Below, in pieces: positions 15,863 through 28,893 of a stretch of 64,000 nucleotides of DNA. Made by a program: the position numbers and the translations under genes. How positions within the stretch are numbered: the stretch's first letter is position 1; every line of letters starts with the position of its first letter. This stretch comes from Streptomyces galbus (GTDB lineage Bacteria > Actinomycetota > Actinomycetes > Streptomycetales > Streptomycetaceae), in contig NZ_SZPR01000001.1 in the NCBI RefSeq assembly GCF_005280195.1, positions 1 to 64,000 of the forward strand, given 5' to 3'. The notes beneath the pieces are model-generated. The model had not been told where the DNA came from, did no database searches, and saw nothing but the letters and a program-made list of their open reading frames with translations.

Positions 15863-16276
15863 CTAGGAGGCGGCTGACCCGTCCGCGAGCCGGTTGTTGC
15901 GGTCGATCTCCGGCATGTGCGTCTCCGCCCAGACCCGCAGAGCGGCGAGCGGTGTTTCGAGGGACAGGCCGAGGTCGGTGAGCCGGTAGTGGACGGCGGG
16001 CGGCACGGTGGGTTCCACGCGGCGCGCGACCAGGCCGTCGCGGACCAGGCTCTGCAGGGTGACGGAGAGCATCTTCTGCGAGATGCCCGGGACACGGCGC
16101 CGCAGTTCCGCGAAACGGAGCTCGCCCGGGGCCTCCTCGGCCAGGACCTTGACCGCCATGGACGTCCACTTGGTGCCGATGCGGTCGAGCAACTGGCGGG
16201 TCGGGCAACGCGGATCGAGCAGGTCACCGCGCTCGCCGGGCCGCCGGCCAGGCCCGCCGGTCTCCGACGTGGTCAC
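15863..16276 (-). CDS. HxlR-family transcriptional regulator
   Basis: 137 aa. The winged-helix signature is clear: DRIGTKWTSMAVKVLAEEAPGELRFAELRRRVPGISQKML followed by LVRDGLVARR and VHYRLTDLG, with Cys in the usual N-terminal position (RCPTRQLLD). It is divergent from an alpha/beta hydrolase with 141 nt between starts, so it most likely controls that hydrolase. CTAG-TTCC-CTAG at 16324-16335 in the shared spacer is a candidate operator. Confidence 0.92.
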   Translation of the reverse strand: MTTSETGGPGRRPGERGDLLDPRCPTRQLLDRIGTKWTSMAVKVLAEEAPGELRFAELRRRVPGISQKMLSVTLQSLVRDGLVARRVEPTVPPAVHYRLTDLGLSLETPLAALRVWAETHMPEIDRNNRLADGSAAS

Positions 16277-16417
16277 CCGGGGCTCACCACCTGAAGGGAA
16301 AGTGCCGTCTTGGGCGGGCCAGCCTAGTTCCCTAGCGTGAGCTGGTCACCTTTTCTCACCATCCCTCATCACGCCCCTCACTACGCCTCCCCCCTCATCA
16401 CCACCCCGGAGCCCTCC

Positions 16418-17269
16418 ATGCCCGAGCTGCGCCGCGTGCCCGCCAACGGTGTCGAACTGAACGTCGCCCTCGCCGGATCGGGCCCGCCCGTCCTGCTGCT
16501 GCACGGCTTCCCGCACACCTGGGAGCTGTGGACGGACGTCATGGCCGATCTGTCCGGCCGTTACCGCGTCATCGCGCCGGACCTGCGCGGGTTCGGCGCG
16601 AGCAGCCGGGCCGCCTCCGGGTACGACGCGGGCACCCTGGCCGAGGACGCGGCGGCGCTTCTCACCGCGCTCGGCGTGTCCTCGGCCGCGGTGGTGGGCA
16701 TCGACGCGGGCGCCGCGCCGGCCTTCCTCCTCGCGCTGCGCCGACCCGGTCTCGTCCGGCGGCTGGTCGTCATGGAATCTCTGCTCGGCAGGCTTCCCGG
16801 CGCCGAGGACTTCCTCGCCGACGGGCCGCCGTGGTGGTTCGGCTTCCACTCCGCCGCGCCCGGCCTGGCCGAGAGCGTGCTGGAGGGCCACGAGGACGCC
16901 TACGTCGACTGGTTCCTGGACGCCGGCACGCTCGGCCACGGGGTGCGCCCCGCCCTCAGGGACGCCTTCGTCCGCGCGTACACCGGCCGTGAAGCGTTGA
17001 CCTGCGCGTTCTCGTACTACCGGGCCCTGCCCGAGAGCGCGGCACAGATCGAGCGGGCGGTCGCCACGGCCCGCCTGACGGTGCCGACGATGGCGCTGGG
17101 CGCCCGGCCTGTCGGTGCCGCGCTGGAACGCCAGCTCCGCCCGTTCGCCGACGCTCTCACCGGCCACGTCATCGAAGACTGCGGCCACATCATCCCGCTG
17201 CACCGCCCGCGCGCCCTGCTCGCGCTGCTGCATCCGTTCCTGGCCGGCGAGGACGCGACAGCGGCGTGA
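16418..17269 (+). CDS. Alpha/beta hydrolase (epoxide hydrolase/dehalogenase-like)
   Basis: 283 aa. HGFPHTWELW (from residue 29) gives the oxyanion-hole loop. GIDAGAA (Asp96) sits at the nucleophile elbow, where Asp instead of Ser indicates the epoxide hydrolase/haloalkane dehalogenase branch. The C-terminal DCGHIIPLHRP gives the catalytic His. The start at 16418 (GGAG upstream) is chosen over 16337, whose extra residues are low-complexity. Probably regulated by the divergent HxlR protein. The substrate is unknown. Confidence 0.88.
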   Translation: MPELRRVPANGVELNVALAGSGPPVLLLHGFPHTWELWTDVMADLSGRYRVIAPDLRGFGASSRAASGYDAGTLAEDAAALLTALGVSSAAVVGIDAGAAPAFLLALRRPGLVRRLVVMESLLGRLPGAEDFLADGPPWWFGFHSAAPGLAESVLEGHEDAYVDWFLDAGTLGHGVRPALRDAFVRAYTGREALTCAFSYYRALPESAAQIERAVATARLTVPTMALGARPVGAALERQLRPFADALTGHVIEDCGHIIPLHRPRALLALLHPFLAGEDATAA

Positions 17270-17328
17270 CGGGTCGGGGGCCGACAGCCGATACACGGCC
17301 GGGGCCCCGCCCTGTCACACCCCCCGAG

Positions 17329-17340
17329 TACCGTCGGACC
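17329..17340 (+). promoter_or_regulatory. Possible -10 box of a leaderless recD2 transcript
   Basis: TACCGT (17329-17334) ends 6 nt before the ATG at 17341, and no Shine-Dalgarno sequence is present. This is the spacing expected when transcription starts at the ATG. The same hexamer and spacing occur at 39429-39440. Confidence 0.5.
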
Positions 17341-19590
17341 ATGGCTCAGGAGGGGACCCCCGGCGGGGAGCGGCGGCTCGCCACGCTCGAAGGCGTGCTG
17401 GAGCGCATCACCTACGCCAACGAGGAGAACGGCTACACCGTCGCCCGCGTCGACACCGGCCGCGGCGCCGGTGACCTGCTCACCGTCGTCGGCGCGCTGC
17501 TCGGCGCCCAGGTCGGCGAGTCGCTGCGGATGGAGGGCCGGTGGGGCTCCCACCCGCAGTACGGCAAGCAGTTCCTCGTGGAGAACTACACGACGCTGCT
17601 GCCGGCCACCGTCCAGGGCATCCGCCGCTACCTGGGGTCGGGCCTGGTCAAGGGCATCGGACCGGTCTTCGCCGACCGGATCACGCAGCACTTCGGACTG
17701 GACACGCTGAAGATCATCGAGGAGGAGCCGAAGCGGCTGATCGAGGTCCCGGGCCTCGGCCCGAAGCGGACCAAGAAGATCGCCGACGCCTGGGAGGAGC
17801 AGAAGGCGATCAAGGAGGTCATGCTCTTCCTGCAGACCGTCGAGGTCTCCACCTCCATCGCCGTGCGCATCTACAAGAAGTACGGCGACGCCTCCATCTC
17901 GGTCGTCAAGAACCAGCCGTACCGGCTCGCCTCCGACGTCTGGGGCATCGGCTTCCTGACCGCCGACAAGATCGCCACCTCGGTCGGCATCCCGCACGAC
18001 AGCCCGGAGCGCGTCAAGGCGGGCCTGCAGTACGCCCTGTCCCAGTCGGCCGACCAGGGTCACTGCTACCTGCCCGAGGAGCGGCTGATCGCCGACGCGG
18101 TGAAGCTGCTCGGCGTGGACACCGGGCTGGTCATCGAGTGCCTGGCGGAGCTGGCCGGGCCCGGCGAGGACGGCGAGGAGCCGGGCGTGGTCCGCGAGAA
18201 GGTGCCGGCCCCCGACGGCGGCGAGCCGGTCACCGCCGTCTACCTGGTCCCCTTCCACCGCGCCGAACTCTCCCTGTCCGCCCAGGTGCTGCGCCTGCTG
18301 CGCACCGGCGAGGACCGGATGCCGGCCTTCCGGGACGTCGCCTGGGACCGGGCGCTGACCTGGCTGAAGGGGCGCACGGGCGCGGAGCTCGCGCCCGAGC
18401 AGGAGGCCGCGGTGAAGCTGGCGCTCAGCGAGAAGGTGGCGGTGCTGACCGGCGGCCCGGGCTGCGGCAAGTCCTTCACCGTGCGCTCGATCGTGGAGCT
18501 GGCCCGCGCCAAGAAGGCGAAGGTGCTGCTGGCCGCGCCCACGGGCCGCGCCGCCAAGCGGCTGGCGGAGCTGACGGGGGCGGAGGCGTCCACCGTGCAC
18601 CGGCTGCTGGAGCTCAAGCCCGGCGGCGACGCGGCGTACGACCGGGACCGGCCGCTGGACGCCGACCTGGTGGTGGTCGACGAGGCGTCCATGCTGGACC
18701 TGCTGCTCGCCAACAAGCTGGTCAAGGCCGTCCCGCCGGGCGCCCACCTGCTGTTCGTGGGGGACGTGGACCAGCTGCCCAGCGTGGGTGCGGGGGAGGT
18801 GCTGCGGGACCTGCTCGCCGAGGGCGGCCCCGTGCCCGCGGTGCGCCTCACGCGCGTGTTCCGCCAGGCCCAGCAGTCCGGCGTGGTCACCAACGCCCAC
18901 CGGATCAACGCCGGGCAGCACCCGGTCACCGACGGCCTGAAGGACTTCTTCCTCTTCGTCGAGGACGACACCGAGGAGGCCGGGCGGCTCACCGTGGACG
19001 TCGCGGCCCGGCGCCTGCCGGCCCGGTTCGGGCTCGACCCGCGCCGGGACGTGCAGGTGCTCGCGCCGATGCACCGGGGTCCCGCGGGCGCCGGCACGCT
19101 CAACGGGCTGCTCCAGCAGGCCATCACCCCCGGCCGGCCGGACCTGCCCGAGAAGCGGTTCGGCGGCCGGGTGTTCCGCGTCGGCGACAAGGTCACCCAG
19201 ATCCGCAACAACTACGACAAGGGCGAGAACGGCGTCTTCAACGGCACCGTGGGCGTGGTCACCTCGCTCGACCCGGTCGACCAGCGCCTGACGGTGCTGA
19301 CCGACGAGGACGAGGAGGTGCCGTACGACTTCGACGAGCTCGACGAACTGGCCCACGCCTACGCGGTGACCATTCACCGCTCGCAGGGCAGTGAATACCC
19401 CGCGGTGGTGATCCCGGTCACCACGGGCGCGTGGATGATGCTCCAGCGCAACCTGCTCTACACGGCGGTGACGCGCGCCAAGAAGCTGGTGGTGCTGGTC
19501 GGTTCACGCAAGGCGATCGGACAGGCCGTGCGCACGGTGTCGGCCGGCCGCCGCTGCACGGCCCTCGACTTCCGTCTGTCGGGCGCCTGA
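17341..19590 (+). CDS. recD2: ATP-dependent RecD-like DNA helicase
   Basis: 749 aa, as expected for RecD2. The N-terminal OB/helix-hairpin region (VPGLGPKRTKKIADAW, SDVWGIGFLTADKIA) is followed by the superfamily 1B helicase core: GGPGCGKSF (Walker A, near residue 372), APTGRAAKRL, VVDEASMLD (Walker B), FVGDVDQLPSVGAGEVL and the C-terminal HRSQGSEYPAVVIP and LLYTAVTRAKK motifs. A 5'-3' DNA helicase acting outside RecBCD, which actinobacteria often lack in its canonical form. It precedes citrate synthase in the same orientation, 243 nt apart. Confidence 0.95.
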   Translation: MAQEGTPGGERRLATLEGVLERITYANEENGYTVARVDTGRGAGDLLTVVGALLGAQVGESLRMEGRWGSHPQYGKQFLVENYTTLLPATVQGIRRYLGSGLVKGIGPVFADRITQHFGLDTLKIIEEEPKRLIEVPGLGPKRTKKIADAWEEQKAIKEVMLFLQTVEVSTSIAVRIYKKYGDASISVVKNQPYRLASDVWGIGFLTADKIATSVGIPHDSPERVKAGLQYALSQSADQGHCYLPEERLIADAVKLLGVDTGLVIECLAELAGPGEDGEEPGVVREKVPAPDGGEPVTAVYLVPFHRAELSLSAQVLRLLRTGEDRMPAFRDVAWDRALTWLKGRTGAELAPEQEAAVKLALSEKVAVLTGGPGCGKSFTVRSIVELARAKKAKVLLAAPTGRAAKRLAELTGAEASTVHRLLELKPGGDAAYDRDRPLDADLVVVDEASMLDLLLANKLVKAVPPGAHLLFVGDVDQLPSVGAGEVLRDLLAEGGPVPAVRLTRVFRQAQQSGVVTNAHRINAGQHPVTDGLKDFFLFVEDDTEEAGRLTVDVAARRLPARFGLDPRRDVQVLAPMHRGPAGAGTLNGLLQQAITPGRPDLPEKRFGGRVFRVGDKVTQIRNNYDKGENGVFNGTVGVVTSLDPVDQRLTVLTDEDEEVPYDFDELDELAHAYAVTIHRSQGSEYPAVVIPVTTGAWMMLQRNLLYTAVTRAKKLVVLVGSRKAIGQAVRTVSAGRRCTALDFRLSGA

Positions 19591-19632
19591 CCGGCGGATC
19601 TTCTGTGCCACCCGGGAGACGGCGCAAAAAAA

Positions 19633-19642
19633 TGATCGATCA
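19633..19642. promoter_or_regulatory. TGATCGATCA palindrome in the citrate synthase leader
   Basis: A perfect 10-bp palindrome flanked by A-rich sequence (seven A on its left) stands out in the 243-nt GC-rich spacer between recD2 and citA. It may be an operator; no regulator is known for it. The rest of the spacer shows only a small GGCACTGAGTGCC hairpin and no strong terminator. Confidence 0.35.
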
Positions 19643-19833
19643 AACGAGTCGCAAAGGTCACAGAGCACTTCCCCCAGCGGGACCGAGGCGGCAGGATGAG
19701 CAAGTTGGCGGCACTGAGTGCCGTCGATAAGCCCAATGGCCGACCCCGAGTGCACTCTCCTGCGCCAAATGGGGGATGGTAGAGACAGTCAGGGCAACCT
19801 CGAAGATGAGGCACAACGTCGGTGAGGGAAGAC

Positions 19834-21123
<1,290 letters not shown>

Positions 21124-21151
21124 GCCGCACCGCAGGCCGCCCCGCACAGCA

Positions 21152-21204
21152 GAAGGCGCCCTGTGTCGCCGGTCCCCCCACGGGCCGACGACCAGGGCGC
21201 CTTC
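21152..21204. terminator. Terminator downstream of citrate synthase
   Basis: GAAGGCGCCCTG (21152-21163) pairs perfectly with CAGGGCGCCTTC (21193-21204) across a 29-nt loop, starting 28 nt after the stop codon. Confidence 0.7.
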
Positions 21205-21666
21205 CCATGTCCCGGTGCGGATTCCCCCCACGGGATCCGGCCGGGCGTTCGTGGAGACACAGCGCCTGAATCGCTGGTTGAGCTGGTTGATCTGGTTGAG
21301 CAAAACGAGCAGAACTCGCCGTACTGCGGGTATGCGGTTGTGGTCGATCGGTGATGCGGTGTGCGGTCTGCCGGGACAGCGCACGCTGGGAGGGCCGCTC
21401 AAAGCTTCCCGGTGTACGTGCCCCGGCAACGCACCTCTGGAGAAGTCCCCCAAGACATCCCCAGATGCCAGTCCGCGCCCCCCAAGACGCTTTCTGACAT
21501 CGCCAACTTAGACCTTCGAACCCCTTCGATGGTTACGTTCGCATCACTGTGATCTGTGTCTCTTGCATATGTCCGTTACCTGCGCAAGGGCCCCAAACGG
21601 CGATCGGCGCCCCTGTCGTAAGGATGATGCGCGAGCCTTGTGAAGAGCTTATGTGAGGCTTGCGTC
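21205..21666. other. 462-nt gap between convergent citA and copA, no gene recognised
   Basis: No credible reading frame is present; the apparent frames lack ribosome binding sites and family resemblance. The only structure I see is three tandem 9-nt units (ctggttga-type) at 21273-21299 and a lower-GC stretch around 21500-21620. It is long for a convergent spacer and could hold a small RNA or a gene remnant. Confidence 0.5.
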
Positions 21667-23901
<2,235 letters not shown>

Positions 23902-23947
23902 GTCCGTACTCCGAGACTCCGGGGATGCGCGGGTGGTCGAAAGCCCG

Positions 23948-23990
23948 ACGGGCCGTACGGGACCAGTGTGATCCGGTCGGTACGGCCCGT
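23948..23990. terminator. Hairpin between copZ and copA (partial terminator or processing site)
   Basis: ACGGGCCGTAC (23948-23958) pairs perfectly with GTACGGCCCGT (23980-23990). In the minus-strand transcript it lies after copZ and before copA, where it could lower copA relative to copZ. No U-tract is visible. Confidence 0.55.
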
Positions 23991-24027
23991 GCGGTGGGGG
24001 TCGGGTCGGACCCGACCCGGTGTGGGG

Positions 24028-24267
24028 TCAGGCGCGGCCGGCCAGCTCGAAGCCGGCCTCGTCGACGGCGGCGCGCACGGCCTCCTCGTCGAGCGGGGCG
24101 GCGGACACGACCGTGACCTCACCGGTCGAGGCCACGGCCTTGACCGAGCTGACGCCGGGGAGCTGGGAGATCTCGCCGGAGACGGCGCCCTCGCAGTGGC
24201 CGCAGCTCATGCCGCTCACCTGGTAGACGGTGGTGACGGAACCCGGGGTGTCGGTGTGGGCGGTCAT
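24028..24267 (-). CDS. copZ: Copper chaperone CopZ
   Basis: 79 aa heavy-metal-associated domain with the GMSCGHCEGAV metal-binding motif (Cys22 and Cys25) and ferredoxin-like fold segments (ISQLPGVSSVKAV, VDEAGFEL). It binds Cu(I) and hands it to CopA encoded next. The ATG at 24267 has GAGGAG upstream. The palindrome at 24337-24353, 70 bp upstream, points to CsoR control. Confidence 0.93.
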   Translation of the reverse strand: MTAHTDTPGSVTTVYQVSGMSCGHCEGAVSGEISQLPGVSSVKAVASTGEVTVVSAAPLDEEAVRAAVDEAGFELAGRA

Positions 24268-24336
24268 GTCGTTGCTCCTCGTCGAGGCGTGGGTGGTGCG
24301 GGGGACCCGTGGGGGGCCCTTCCGCTTCCCGAGGTT

Positions 24337-24353
24337 ATACCCCCAGGGGGTAT
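24337..24353. promoter_or_regulatory. CsoR-type copper operator
   Basis: ATACCCCCAGGGGGTAT is a perfect inverted repeat (8-bp arms, 1-nt centre) matching the TATACCCC/GGGGTATA pattern of actinobacterial CsoR sites (established knowledge). It lies upstream of copZ-copA. The csoR gene itself is not in this window. Confidence 0.85.
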
Positions 24354-24434
24354 TTCTCAAAGACGGACGGGCCGGGTGGGCGCGTCCTTGTCTCCATGCG
24401 TCGGTGTGCGGGTGCCCGGGGGAGCCGCCCTCGG

Positions 24435-25139
24435 TCAGGCGCCGGCCCGCGCGGGGGTGCCGAGGCGGGCGCCGACGAGCGGTTCGAGGTAGCGGACCAG
24501 GGCGTTCTTCAGCTCCTGCACGTACGCCTCGCGCTCGGCGCCCGCATGGCCCAGGACCAGCTCCAGGCCCGCCTTGTACATGCCGAGGCACATCTGGGCG
24601 GTGCGGGCCAGGTCGGCGGGGTCGGCGGTGTCCGGCAGCAGGGAGGAGAGCAGGTCCGTGACCCGGGCCAGCAGCGTGGCGTGCAGGGCGTCGTGCTCCT
24701 CGCTGATCCGGCCGGGGATGTCGGGGCCGTGCATCAGCGCGAAGAACACCGGGTGGTCGCAGTTGAAGGCGATGAACCGGTCGACCGCCGCGCCGACCGC
24801 CTCCTCCAGCGGGGTCGCCGGGTCCACCGGCGCGAGCGCCTCGCCGTACGTCTCGCGCATCCGGTGCATCAGGCGGTCGCCCAGCTCGATCGCGATCGCT
24901 TCCTTGTTCGGGAAGAACTGGTAGAGCGTGCCCGGCGAGACGCCGGCCTCTCGGGCGATGGCGTTGGTGCTGGCGGCCGTGTAGCCGGTGGTGCAGAAGA
25001 CGTGCGCGGCGGCTTCGAGCAACTGGGCGATACGGCGCTCGCCGCGGGCCTGGCGGCGGCGCGGCTGCTCCTTCTCCTGGGCCTGCTCCTGGCGGTCGGA
25101 CCCGGGTGTGTCGGGTGCGAGCTCCTGGTTGTCGGGCAC
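24435..25139 (-). CDS. TetR-family transcriptional regulator
   Basis: 234 aa. The DNA-binding domain is at about residues 34-80: RRIAQLLEAAAHVFCTTGYTAASTNAIAREAGVSPGTLYQFFPNKEAI. The C-terminal domain resembles those of TetR repressors that control efflux. It is divergent from the MMPL exporter, and two copies of a palindromic site lie between them, so it very probably represses the exporter and itself. Confidence 0.92.
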   Translation of the reverse strand: MPDNQELAPDTPGSDRQEQAQEKEQPRRRQARGERRIAQLLEAAAHVFCTTGYTAASTNAIAREAGVSPGTLYQFFPNKEAIAIELGDRLMHRMRETYGEALAPVDPATPLEEAVGAAVDRFIAFNCDHPVFFALMHGPDIPGRISEEHDALHATLLARVTDLLSSLLPDTADPADLARTAQMCLGMYKAGLELVLGHAGAEREAYVQELKNALVRYLEPLVGARLGTPARAGA

Positions 25140-25171
25140 GAGTGATCCCCAGCTCTCCGAATGTCATTGAC

Positions 25172-25231
25172 AAACGCGAGTGGTCGCTCGCATTCTGGTT
25201 CCGGATGAAACGCGAGCGATCTCTCGTGTTT
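25172..25231. promoter_or_regulatory. Twin operators between the TetR regulator and MMPL exporter
   Basis: AAACGCGAG-n6-CTCG-type inverted repeats occur at 25172-25195 and 25208-25231, 36 bp apart. The second is the more symmetric (AAACGCGAG...CTCGTGTTT). Their position between the divergent genes suggests they are the TetR binding sites. Confidence 0.75.
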
Positions 25232-25269
25232 GTTGCTTCATGGTGCCATGGTGAAGGGGACATCGCCCG

Positions 25270-27588
25270 ATGACCGAAGTCAAGAAGCCCCCGCAGGCCC
25301 GGGGCTGGACGCTCCCCCACGCTCGACGTCGCTCGCGCGGGTGGACTGCCCTCCTGACCGCCCGCCCGAGGCTGTCGCTGCTGGTCGCGCTGGTGCTGAC
25401 GGTGCTCGCCGTGCTCGCGGGCAGCGGGGTCGCCGACCGCCTCGGCAGCGGCGGCTGGGAGGACCCGGACGCCCAGTCCACCTACGCCACCAAGGCCCTG
25501 GAGCGCGCCTTCCCGGCCTCCCAGCCGAACCTGCTGCTCCTCGTCGACGCCGGCACCGCCTCCGTGGACGACCCGCAGGTCGCCGCCGAGGCCGACCGGC
25601 TCACGGCCCGGCTGGCCGCCGAACCGGGCGTCGTCGGCGTCGGCTCGTACTGGCGCGCCGACCGCGCGTCCGCCGCCGGGCTGCGCGCCGAGGACGGCCA
25701 CGAGGCGCTGATCGCCGCCCGCATCACCGGCGACGAGAAGACCATGGGCGAGACCCTCGACCGCATCGCCCCCGCCTACCGCGGCGACCACGGCCCCGTG
25801 ACGGTGAAGGTCGGCGGCATGGTCGCCGTGCGGCACGAGATGCAGACGATCATCCAGGAGGACCTCACCCGCGCCGAGATGATCGCCCTGCCGATCACCT
25901 TGATCCTGCTGGTCATGGTCTTCGGCAGTGCGATCGCCGCCCTGCTGCCCCTCGGCATCGGCATCGTCGCCATCCTCGGCACCAACGCCGTCCTCAGTGG
26001 CCTCGCGGAGTTCACCGACGTCTCGATCTTCGCGATGAACCTCACCACCGCCCTGGGACTCGGCCTCGCGATCGACTACGCCCTGTTCATCGTCCGGCGC
26101 TTCCGTGAGGAACTGGCCGGCCACGGCGACCCCCTGCGGGCCGTCGCCACCACCCTGCGCACCGCCGGACGCACGGTGCTCTTCTCGGCCCTCACCGTCG
26201 CCGTCTCGCTGGCCGCGATGCTGGTCTTCCCGCAGTACTTCCTGCGCTCCTTCGCCTACGCCGGCATCGCCGTGGTCCTGCTGGCCGCCGCGGCCGCCCT
26301 GGTGCTGCTCCCCGCGGCGCTGGTCCTGCTCGGCCACCGTGTCGACTCCCTGGACCTGCGCCGGGTGCTGCGCCGCGGCCGTCCCGCGAAGGCCCCCGGC
26401 GAGGAGGGCACGGCCTGGGCGCGGGCCGCCACCCTGGTCATGCGCCGCGCCCCGCTCTTCGCCGTCGCCACCACCACCGTGCTCATCGTCCTCGGACTGC
26501 CCTTCCTGGGCGTGAAGTTCGGCACCGCCGACGACCGCCAACTACCGGCCTCCGCCGAGTCGCACGTCGTGCAGCAGCACATCAGGGACGGCTTCCCCGG
26601 CAGCCCCGGCGGCGGCCTCGAGGTCCTCGCCGAGGGCAGGGCGACCTCCGCGCAGTACGCGGCCTACAAGGCACGCGTGGAGCGCCTGCCCGAGGTGACC
26701 CGGGTCGAGGGCCCCCTGGTCGAGGGCGACACCGCCTACTTCACGGTCCAGCCCCGGGGCGAGGCGGTCGGTGACGCCGCCCAGCGGCTGGTCGGCGACC
26801 TGCGCGCCACCGAGGCGCCCTTCACCACCAAGGTGACCGGCACCGCGGCCGTCCTGGTCGACTCCAAGCACGCGATAGCCGAACGCCTGCCCTGGGCGGC
26901 CGCGTTCATCACGATCGTCACCCTGCTGCTGGTCTTCCTGCTCACCGGGAGCGTGCTGATACCCCTGCAGGCGGTGCTGCTCAACGCGCTCAGCCTCACG
27001 GCGATGTTCGGCGCGGTGGTCTGGGTCTTCCAGGACGGCCACCTGTCCGGCGCCCTGGGCTTCACCAGCCCCGGCTCCATCGAGACCACCCTGCCGGTGC
27101 TGATGTTCTGCGTGGCCTTCGGCCTCTCCATGGACTACGGCGTGTTCCTGCTCTCCCGCATCAAGGAGGAGTACGACCGCACCGGGGACCACGCCGGTGC
27201 GGTGCGCCTGGGCCTGCAGCGCACGGGCGGCCTGATCACGGCGGCGGCGGTCATCCTGGCGGTGGTGATGGTCGCCATCGGCACCTCCCGGGTCACCAAC
27301 ACCAAGATGCTCGGCCTGGGCATCGCCCTCGCGGTCCTCATGGACGCGATGGTGGTCCGCAGCCTCCTGGTCCCGGCGATCATGCGCCTCACCGGCCGCG
27401 CCACGTGGTGGGCCCCGGCCCCCCTGCGCCGCTTCCACACCCGCTTCGGCCTCAGCGAGGCGGAACCGGGGGAGACCCGGACGAGCGGCTCCGCCGGGCC
27501 GGCCGGGCAGACGACCGGGAGCGCGGACACCGACGGAACGGCGGCCGGGACCACCGAGGAACGGGACCCGGTGAACACCGGAGGCTGA
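25270..27588 (+). CDS. MMPL-family RND transporter
   Basis: 772 aa with two repeats, each having a membrane anchor, a large outer loop and five further spans. Family motifs include [25 protein letters not shown] in the first half and [24 protein letters not shown] in the second. MMPL proteins export lipids, siderophores or drugs, powered by the proton gradient. The C-terminus is a hydrophilic Thr/Gly/Ala-rich tail. It is likely induced when the divergent TetR protein binds its ligand. The cargo is unknown. Confidence 0.92.
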   Translation: MTEVKKPPQARGWTLPHARRRSRGWTALLTARPRLSLLVALVLTVLAVLAGSGVADRLGSGGWEDPDAQSTYATKALERAFPASQPNLLLLVDAGTASVDDPQVAAEADRLTARLAAEPGVVGVGSYWRADRASAAGLRAEDGHEALIAARITGDEKTMGETLDRIAPAYRGDHGPVTVKVGGMVAVRHEMQTIIQEDLTRAEMIALPITLILLVMVFGSAIAALLPLGIGIVAILGTNAVLSGLAEFTDVSIFAMNLTTALGLGLAIDYALFIVRRFREELAGHGDPLRAVATTLRTAGRTVLFSALTVAVSLAAMLVFPQYFLRSFAYAGIAVVLLAAAAALVLLPAALVLLGHRVDSLDLRRVLRRGRPAKAPGEEGTAWARAATLVMRRAPLFAVATTTVLIVLGLPFLGVKFGTADDRQLPASAESHVVQQHIRDGFPGSPGGGLEVLAEGRATSAQYAAYKARVERLPEVTRVEGPLVEGDTAYFTVQPRGEAVGDAAQRLVGDLRATEAPFTTKVTGTAAVLVDSKHAIAERLPWAAAFITIVTLLLVFLLTGSVLIPLQAVLLNALSLTAMFGAVVWVFQDGHLSGALGFTSPGSIETTLPVLMFCVAFGLSMDYGVFLLSRIKEEYDRTGDHAGAVRLGLQRTGGLITAAAVILAVVMVAIGTSRVTNTKMLGLGIALAVLMDAMVVRSLLVPAIMRLTGRATWWAPAPLRRFHTRFGLSEAEPGETRTSGSAGPAGQTTGSADTDGTAAGTTEERDPVNTGG

Positions 27589-27600
27589 CCCCGGCCCCCC

Positions 27601-27680
27601 GGCCCCCCGGGCCACCGGCCCCCCGGGCCACCGGGCCCCCGGGCCACCGGCCCCCCGGGCCACCGGGCCCCCGGCCCTCC
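27601..27680. repeat. 16-bp tandem repeat, five units
   Basis: Units of ggccccccgggccacc or gggcccccgggccacc begin at 27601, 27617, 27633, 27649 and 27665 (last one degenerate). Essentially pure G/C and strongly self-complementary, just downstream of the MMPL stop; it may help end transcription. It is also a likely site of assembly error. Confidence 0.8.
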
Positions 27681-27772
27681 ACCCGCCTGGGGCCCCTTGC
27701 CTCCGCCGCCGCGCCCCGGTCAGCGATGATCTGCGGACACGGGACGACGTGCGTGGCCGAGAGGAGCCGGGG

Positions 27773-28816
27773 ATGCGGGCTGTGGTGTTCGAGCGGTACG
27801 GGGAGCCGGCCGAGGTGCGGGAGGTGCCCGACCCCCGGCCCGCCGAACACGGCGTGGTCGTGCGGGTCGAGGCGACCGGGCTGTGCCGCAGCGACTGGCA
27901 CGGCTGGATGGGCCACGACCCGGACATCACCCTCCCGCACGTCCCGGGGCACGAACTCGCGGGCGTGGTCGAGGAGGCGGGCGCCCGGGTCACCGGCTGG
28001 CGGCCCGGGGACCGGGTGACGGTGCCGTTCGTGTGCGGCTGCGGCAGTTGCCCGTCCTGCGCGGCCGGCGACCACCAGGTGTGCGAGCGCCAGACCCAGC
28101 CCGGCTTCACCCACTGGGGCTCCTTCGCCCAGTACGTGGCCCTGGACCACGCCGACGTGAACCTGGTCGCCGTCCCGGACGACCTGTCGTACGCGACGGC
28201 GGCCTCGCTGGGGTGCCGGTTCGCCACCGCGTTCCGGGCCGTGGTGCAGCAGGGCCGGGTCGCGGCGGGGGAGTGGGTCGCGGTGCACGGCTGCGGCGGG
28301 GTGGGGCTGAGCGCGGTGATGATCGCGGCGGCCTCCGGGGCGCGGGTGGTCGCGGTGGACGTCTCGCCGAAGGCGCTGGAGCTGGCGCGTGCCTTCGGCG
28401 CGGCGCACTGCGTGGACGGGGCGGCGGCACCGGACACCGCGGCCGCCGTCCGTGAGGTGACCGGCGGCGGGGCCCACCTCTCCCTGGACGCGCTCGGCTC
28501 GCCCGCGACCTGCGCCGCGTCGGTGGCCGGCCTGCGTCGCCGGGGCCGGCACGTCCAGGTGGGCCTGCTCCCCTCGGCCGACGGCACGACTCCCGTCCCG
28601 ATGGCCCGCGCGATCGCCCTGGAACTGGAGATCCTGGGCAGCCACGGCATGGCCGCGCACACCTACCCGGCGATGCTGGAGGCGGTCCGCGCGGGGGCAC
28701 TGCGCCCCGACCTGCTGGTGACGTCGACGATCACCCTGGACGCCGTACCCGCCGCGCTGGCCGCGATGGGGACGGCGCCCGGAGCGGGAGTGACCGTCAT
28801 CGAGCCCTGGAGCTGA
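27773..28816 (+). CDS. Zinc-dependent alcohol dehydrogenase (MDR family)
   Basis: 347 aa. Catalytic zinc ligands are visible at Cys38 ([10 protein letters not shown]) and His60-Glu61 (GHELAGVV). The structural zinc loop is [17 protein letters not shown] (residues 88-104), and [14 protein letters not shown] is the NAD(P)-binding glycine motif. The ATG at 27773 has AGAGGAG upstream. Reduces or oxidises an unknown alcohol; it stands alone between a GC repeat and a terminator. Confidence 0.92.
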   Translation: MRAVVFERYGEPAEVREVPDPRPAEHGVVVRVEATGLCRSDWHGWMGHDPDITLPHVPGHELAGVVEEAGARVTGWRPGDRVTVPFVCGCGSCPSCAAGDHQVCERQTQPGFTHWGSFAQYVALDHADVNLVAVPDDLSYATAASLGCRFATAFRAVVQQGRVAAGEWVAVHGCGGVGLSAVMIAAASGARVVAVDVSPKALELARAFGAAHCVDGAAAPDTAAAVREVTGGGAHLSLDALGSPATCAASVAGLRRRGRHVQVGLLPSADGTTPVPMARAIALELEILGSHGMAAHTYPAMLEAVRAGALRPDLLVTSTITLDAVPAALAAMGTAPGAGVTVIEPWS

Positions 28817-28825
28817 CGGACGCAC

Positions 28826-28878
28826 CGGGACGGCCCTGAGCCGCCAGGTCGCGCGGGACCCGGGGCAGGGCCGTCCCG
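28826..28878. terminator. Bidirectional terminator
   Basis: CGGGACGGCCCTG (28826-28838) pairs perfectly with CAGGGCCGTCCCG (28866-28878) over a 27-nt loop, between the convergent alcohol dehydrogenase and the small HTH gene. Confidence 0.75.
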
Positions 28879-28893
28879 TGGCGGCCGGCGGGG

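Noticed and set aside
21215..21511. 98-codon frame in the citA-copA gap
   Set aside because: No ribosome binding site, odd composition and no family resemblance.
24028..26541. Long minus-strand frame reading through copZ and the MMPL gene
   Set aside because: Only the last 79 codons (CopZ) make sense; the rest mirrors MMPL coding sequence.
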